The notes beneath the pieces are model-generated. The model was given only the letters and a program-made list of their open reading frames with translations, did not search any database and was not told where the DNA came from. The position numbers and the translations under genes were made by a program. A stretch of 64,000 bases of DNA from Streptosporangium nondiastaticum. GTDB lineage: Bacteria > Actinomycetota > Actinomycetes > Streptomycetales > Streptomycetaceae. The stretch is from positions 1 to 64,000 of the forward strand of contig NZ_PXWG01000018.1 in NCBI RefSeq assembly GCF_003011965.1, read 5' to 3'. Positions 60,143-64,000 of this stretch are shown one piece after another. The number at the start of each line of letters is the position of its first letter. The first letter of the stretch is position 1.

Positions 60143-61975
60143 GTGGCAGGCGCGCGCGAAGTGGGACGCAAGCACGAGAGCGGCGGACCCAAGGGCGAGG
60201 TCGCCCTGGCCAAGGGCGCAGGCGTACTCATCGCCGTCGTCGTCAGCTGGCACCTGGCGGTGTGGGCCACGGCCGACCACATGGCCCTCGGCAACGTCCT
60301 GGCCACGGTCGGCGCCCTCGTGAAGCACAAGCCCCTCGCCGGCCTCGGCGACGGCATCGAGCCGGCGTCCGCCCCCGTCACCGTGGCCGTCTGGCTGGGC
60401 ATCCTGCTCGGCCCGATCGTGCTGGTCGTGCTGGCCGTACGCGCCCGGCACCGCCGTACGCGCGGCGCGGGCGGCGAGGGCCTCGCCTCCGCGACCGAAG
60501 CCCGCGACATGCTCGGCGAGAAGCGCGCCCGCGCCGCCGCCAAGATGACGCGCGCGACGTCGTTCACCGACAAGGACGGCCACTACGACGCCAAGGCCGC
60601 CGCGCGCGCGGAGCTCCGCGAGGTCGGCTGGATGCTCGGCACACAGGTCGGCAGCGGACAGCCGCTGGTGGCCACGCCGGAGGACTCGGTCGCGGTCATC
60701 GCCCCGTCCGGCGGCGGCAAGTCCCGCAACGTCGTCATCCCCGCCTGCCTCGACGCGCCCGGGCCGCTCGTCGTCACCTCCACCCGCGCCGACGTCCTCG
60801 ACGTCATCGCCGAACCGCGCTCGCGCCTCGGCCGGGTGTGGGTCTTCGACCCGCTCGACACGGTCGGCTGGCCGCACAAGATGGTGTGGGACCCGGTGGC
60901 CGGCTGCCAGGAGGGCGAGACCGCGACGTCGCGCGCCCTGTCGTTCTCCGTCGGCATGGGCGCGGACGACAGCTCCTCCAGCAACGGCAGCTTCTTCCAG
61001 CAGACGGCGTCGTCCGCACTGACCCGGCTCCTCCACGCCGCCGCGCTCGAAGGCAAGACCATCGAGCACGTCATGCGCTGGGCCACCAACCTGGAGAAGG
61101 CCAGCGAACCGCGGGCCATCCTCACCGACCACCCCAACGCCGAGCCCGGCTGGGACGTCCTGCTGCGGTCCGTGTCGACCGGCGCCGACGAGACCGTCGC
61201 CTCGACCCGGCAGACCCTCGCCGCCCAGATCGAGCCCCTCGCGCTGCGCAAGGTGCTGCGCTGCGTCACCCCGCAGGAGGGCGTGCCCACCTTCAGCCCG
61301 GACGCGTTCGTCGCCTCCCGCGACACCCTCGTCCTCATCAGTGACTCCAACGCGTCGACGAACGTCTCGCCGCTGACGACGATGCTGCTCGGCGAGGTCG
61401 TCGACGCGGCGAAGCGGCGCGCCCCGCGCCTGCCGTCCGGCCGGTTGGACCCGTTCCTGCGCCTCGTCCTCGACGAGGTCGCGAACGTCGCCCCGCTGCC
61501 GAAGCTGCCGTCGCTGGCCTCCGACGCGCGCGGCTACGGCATCCACATCGTCTACGCGCTGCAGTCCCTCGCCCAGGCCGTGCTCCGGTGGGGCCAGCAC
61601 GAGGCCGACACGCTGCTCGACAACGCGGCCGCGACGCTCGTCATGGGCGGCCTGAAGGACGTCGAGGCGCTGCGCCGCTTCTCCGAACTCGTCGGCGAGG
61701 CCGAGCTCGTGGAGATCTCGACGTCCCGCGACAGCCAGCGCCTCTTCGGCTACGGCACCAACGAGGTCCAGCGCGAACGCCGCATCCTCCGCCCCGAGGA
61801 GATCCGCCAGCTGCCGCACGGCCGGGCGCTCCTGCTGTTCCGCGGCGCGCCCGGCGTCATCGCCGACCTGCTGCCGTGGGACCAGCGGCGGGACGGGGCC
61901 GCGCTGAAGGCGGCCGAGAACGCGACGCGGGCGTCGCGCATAGGCCCGCCGCCGGTGGAGATCCCGGGCGCGTAG
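60143..61975 (+). CDS. VirD4/TraD-type coupling ATPase
   Basis: A 610-residue membrane ATPase. Two helices near the N-terminus (about 25-45 and 85-105) anchor it; Walker A APSGGGKSRN lies at about 188-195 and Walker B LVLDEVANVAPL at about 440. The TraM-recognition-like segment DARGYGIHIVYALQSLAQA is present. In type IV secretion and conjugation such proteins couple DNA or protein substrates to the channel. Chromosomal streptomycete copies lie in conserved conjugation-like operons rather than in typical plasmids. GTG 60143 is the start (GGGACGGGGG upstream). It is the first gene of an operon continuing beyond the window. Confidence 0.85.
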   Translation: MAGAREVGRKHESGGPKGEVALAKGAGVLIAVVVSWHLAVWATADHMALGNVLATVGALVKHKPLAGLGDGIEPASAPVTVAVWLGILLGPIVLVVLAVRARHRRTRGAGGEGLASATEARDMLGEKRARAAAKMTRATSFTDKDGHYDAKAAARAELREVGWMLGTQVGSGQPLVATPEDSVAVIAPSGGGKSRNVVIPACLDAPGPLVVTSTRADVLDVIAEPRSRLGRVWVFDPLDTVGWPHKMVWDPVAGCQEGETATSRALSFSVGMGADDSSSSNGSFFQQTASSALTRLLHAAALEGKTIEHVMRWATNLEKASEPRAILTDHPNAEPGWDVLLRSVSTGADETVASTRQTLAAQIEPLALRKVLRCVTPQEGVPTFSPDAFVASRDTLVLISDSNASTNVSPLTTMLLGEVVDAAKRRAPRLPSGRLDPFLRLVLDEVANVAPLPKLPSLASDARGYGIHIVYALQSLAQAVLRWGQHEADTLLDNAAATLVMGGLKDVEALRRFSELVGEAELVEISTSRDSQRLFGYGTNEVQRERRILRPEEIRQLPHGRALLLFRGAPGVIADLLPWDQRRDGAALKAAENATRASRIGPPPVEIPGA

Positions 61976-61989
61976 GGGGAGGGAAAGCC

Positions 61990-63114
61990 GTGGAAGAACA
62001 GCTGCAGGAAGTACAGCTTCAGGAAGAACTGAAGTCTCTCCGGGAGGAACTGGAAGCCCTACGGGAGTGGCGCACCCAGTTCGAGACGGCGGTCAAGAAC
62101 TTCGCGTCGGGGACGAAGGCGAACCAGGCCGAGGTCACGGAGGTCGTGGCAGAGGTCATCGACCGGCTGCACGCGGTGGAGGCGGCGACCGCGGCGCCCG
62201 CCGGCACTGGCGCGGCCGACGCCCACCAGCCGTGGTCGCTCCGCGCCACGGAGGAGGAGTGGCGCAAGCTCGCGGACTGGCTGGACTGGCTGGGCAAGCA
62301 CTACGCGCCGCAGCTCCACCTGCGCATCTGGCCGTGCTGGCCCCTGCACGGCGGCGTCACCGAGGAACTGGCCGCCCTGCACGCGTCCTGGCGCGCGGCC
62401 ACGGAGGCCGACGCCGACCCGTCGCGCGAGGGCAGCGACCTCGCGTACTGGCACCAGATGTGGCTGTGGCCGACGATCGAGCGCATCCGTCAGCACTACA
62501 TGTTCAGCGAGTGCGAGGACGACCACTCGCCCGACCGCCCGGGCCGCCCGACGGACACGGCGGCGCTCCAGCAGCGCATGGCCGAGGCGGAGGCCGAGCG
62601 GCGCCGCCTGGAACACGCCAAGTACGACTACTTCGTGAAGACGTCCCCGGACGGCTACCCGGCGGACCGGCCGTCGAGCCTGTGGCGCTGCGCGGCCGGG
62701 CGGGACGAGGACTGGGAGTTCCTGTCGCTCCTGGACTGGCAGTGGCACCGGGCGGACGACACGGACGTCCGGACGCCGCCCCCGCGCACGGCCTTGCACG
62801 AGGTGACGGCCGACCGGGCCGAGGAACTGCAGGCGGACCGGCAGGGCTGGGTCCGCTACTGGGCCCGGTACGTGGACGAGCAGGAATGGCGCGCGGGCGA
62901 ACAGCCGGTGTCGGTCGTCCGCCGGCGCCGCAGCCCCGAGCGCATCTACGACGAGGCGTTCAAGACCTGGCACGAGTGGGGCCCGACCCAGGCCGTCTAC
63001 GACTTCTTCGACGCCCGCCCGTCGAACCCGCCGCACCTGGTGGAGATCGACGCGGCGGAAGCGGAACGACTGCTCGGCGAACTCCACGGCGCGAAGGGGG
63101 CGACGGAACTGTGA
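61990..63114 (+). CDS. DUF4913-type protein with a repeated C-terminal domain
   Basis: A 374-residue protein. An N-terminal coiled coil (about 1-65, EEQLQEVQLQEELKSLREEL) is followed by the DUF4913 domain (about 78-175, WRKLADWLDWLGKHYAPQL and HGGVTEELAALHASWRAA). The C-terminal half has the pattern YDYFVKTSPDGYPADRPSSLWR, EDWEFLSLLDWQWHR and ITADRAEEL-like, which is repeated as a separate protein at 63785. DUF4913 genes accompany conjugation genes in actinobacteria and have no known function. GTG 61990 follows GGGAGGGAAA, 12 bases after the ATPase stop; the stop overlaps the next gene. Confidence 0.8.
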   Translation: MEEQLQEVQLQEELKSLREELEALREWRTQFETAVKNFASGTKANQAEVTEVVAEVIDRLHAVEAATAAPAGTGAADAHQPWSLRATEEEWRKLADWLDWLGKHYAPQLHLRIWPCWPLHGGVTEELAALHASWRAATEADADPSREGSDLAYWHQMWLWPTIERIRQHYMFSECEDDHSPDRPGRPTDTAALQQRMAEAEAERRRLEHAKYDYFVKTSPDGYPADRPSSLWRCAAGRDEDWEFLSLLDWQWHRADDTDVRTPPPRTALHEVTADRAEELQADRQGWVRYWARYVDEQEWRAGEQPVSVVRRRRSPERIYDEAFKTWHEWGPTQAVYDFFDARPSNPPHLVEIDAAEAERLLGELHGAKGATEL

Positions 63115-63785
63115 CGGCGAAGAAGCCCGTAGCGGCCTGGAAGGACGACTCGACGGCCCCCGGCCGCCGCGCAGAACTGACCGCGGACCAGAACCAGGCG
63201 GTCACGGACCGCTGGGAGGCGGCCCGGGCGGCCCACAAGGATCTGGACGCGGCTGTGGAGGCCGTCGAGGAGGCGCTGCGCGACACCCACGGCGCGAAGC
63301 TGGAAGGCAAACAGCACCGCCTGATGGGCCTCAAGGCCTTCCGCCGCAAGGTCGCCTTGCAGGCGGAGGAGCACGTCCCGCTGGAGGCGATCCTCCGCAC
63401 GGTCCGCGACCTGAACCGCTACACCCTGACCTTCGCCCCGAACACCTACACCGAAGGCGTCCGCCACACGTACGCCCTCCTCCACGAACGCGGCTACGCC
63501 ATCGTCCCCGGCTCGGAACAGAACACCTGGGAGGACCCGGTGTACAAGGGCTTCCGCGCGGTGTGGCAGCACCCGGACGGCACGGCGCGATTCGAAATCG
63601 CGTTTCACACGCCCGACAGTTATCGGGTGAAGGCGGAGAATCACCTTCTCTACGATCTGTACCGCGGAAACCACCTCCTCCCGCTGGGTGCGGAGACGGA
63701 TCCGATGGCCGAGAGCCACGAGGACGCCGCGAAAATCATCCAGCATCAGCGGTACGGCGAGATTCCTGCGAAGGGAAGCAATTGA
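63111..63785 (+). CDS. RelA/SpoT-like nucleotidyltransferase-fold protein (possible alarmone or toxin enzyme)
   Basis: A 224-residue protein with a helical N-terminus (about 1-75) followed by a domain with DLNRYTLTFAPNTYTEGV, RGYAIVPGSEQNTWEDPVYKGFRAVWQHPDG and RFEIAFHTPDSYRVKAENHLLYDLYR. The D-x-x-RY, YKG and FEI-FHT elements are those of RelA/SpoT-type pyrophosphokinase and related toxins. No signal peptide is present. GTG 63111 overlaps the preceding stop (GTGA), and its own stop overlaps the next start (TGATG). Fold assignment is from motifs only; activity is unproven. Confidence 0.55.
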   Translation: MTAKKPVAAWKDDSTAPGRRAELTADQNQAVTDRWEAARAAHKDLDAAVEAVEEALRDTHGAKLEGKQHRLMGLKAFRRKVALQAEEHVPLEAILRTVRDLNRYTLTFAPNTYTEGVRHTYALLHERGYAIVPGSEQNTWEDPVYKGFRAVWQHPDGTARFEIAFHTPDSYRVKAENHLLYDLYRGNHLLPLGAETDPMAESHEDAAKIIQHQRYGEIPAKGSN

Positions 63786-64000
63786 TGAGTGAGCAGTACG
63801 AATACTTCGTGAAGGCGGCCCCGCCCTACACGGAGGACCGTCCGTCCAGCCTCTGGCGGCGAGTGGGAGATGATTGGGAATACCTTTCGCTGTTCGACTG
63901 GACGTGGCACAGCGTCCAGGAAACAGTGAGCAAGCGTGTGCCTCAGGCTCAGGTCCTTTTCCCGGTCACGGTGGAACGTGCGGCGCAGCTTGAGTCCGAC
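63785..64000 (+). CDS. 5' part of a small protein similar to the C-terminal domain of the DUF4913 protein (runs off window)
   Basis: 72 codons are visible, starting MSEQYEYFVKAAPPYTEDRP and continuing SSLWRRVGDDWEYLSLFDWTW. They align with residues about 215-285 of the protein at 61990-63114 (YDYFVK, DRPSSLWR, DWEFLSLLDWQWHR), so the domain exists both fused and free. It overlaps the previous stop codon as TGATG. The visible part has more A/T in third positions than its neighbours. Confidence 0.7.
   Translation, partial: MSEQYEYFVKAAPPYTEDRPSSLWRRVGDDWEYLSLFDWTWHSVQETVSKRVPQAQVLFPVTVERAAQLESD

Overview
This is a high-GC, gene-dense stretch of a Streptomyces (or very close actinomycete) chromosome. 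The evidence is the mycobacterial/actinobacterial proteasome activator Bpa, PASTA-type Ser/Thr kinases, a branched-chain 2-oxoacid dehydrogenase operon, XRE-DUF397 regulator pairs, a gamma-butyrolactone-receptor-like TetR protein, TTA codons, and two tandem rodlin genes, which are aerial-hypha surface proteins found only in filamentous streptomycetes. No rRNA, tRNA, CRISPR array or complete insertion sequence was seen.

Left part (1-33.3 kb) is mostly core genome: a cut-off membrane protein, bpa, two divergent Ser/Thr kinases, an APH-fold kinase, a PPOX flavoprotein, an orphan NarL-type regulator, bkdABC, XRE/MmyB and GntR regulators, an MFS permease, an MDMPI-like protein, a nitrilase, an NHLRC2-like thioredoxin/NHL protein, an M18 aminopeptidase with a DUF4232 lipoprotein, an acyl-CoA dehydrogenase, an SseB-like protein, a trypsin-like protease, a pirin, a SpoIIE-type phosphatase, aspS, MarR, DinB, a small receiver-like protein and metG. 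Most gene ends carry strong hairpins, several of them bidirectional between convergent genes.

Middle part (33.4-40.6 kb) looks accessory. It holds a two-gene DUF7848-like unit, a divergent XRE-DUF397 pair with lower GC, then 1.6 kb without a convincing gene. That stretch contains a striking composite element: five tandem copies (183/184- and 122-bp periods) enclosed by inverted repeats of about 215 bp. Next come an HTH gene with a hairpin leader, an ArsR-type gene with a TTA codon, and a secreted I36-type inhibitor coupled to a lipoprotein.

Right part (40.6-51.8 kb): an OmpR/HisKA two-component pair, a vWA protein with a very long Pro/Glu linker, a GNAT with an inserted low-complexity block, two convergent paralogous membrane-anchored esterases, a ScbR/ArpA-like TetR regulator carrying a TTA codon, another TetR, a DsbA-fold protein lacking CXXC, and two tandem rodlins. 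The rodlins share a promoter layout, and the second has a His/Asp-rich tail.

51.9-60.0 kb is a small redox cluster: FAD monooxygenase, two SDRs (one DhbA-like), a DUF1857 protein, a Tat-exported BBE-type oxidase, an MFS exporter and a cupin. It is interspersed with palindromic repeats and a 7 x 11-bp tandem repeat. 60.1-64.0 kb is the start of a conjugation-like operon: a VirD4/TraD-type ATPase, a DUF4913 protein, a RelA/SpoT-like protein, and a cut-off gene that duplicates a domain of the DUF4913 protein.
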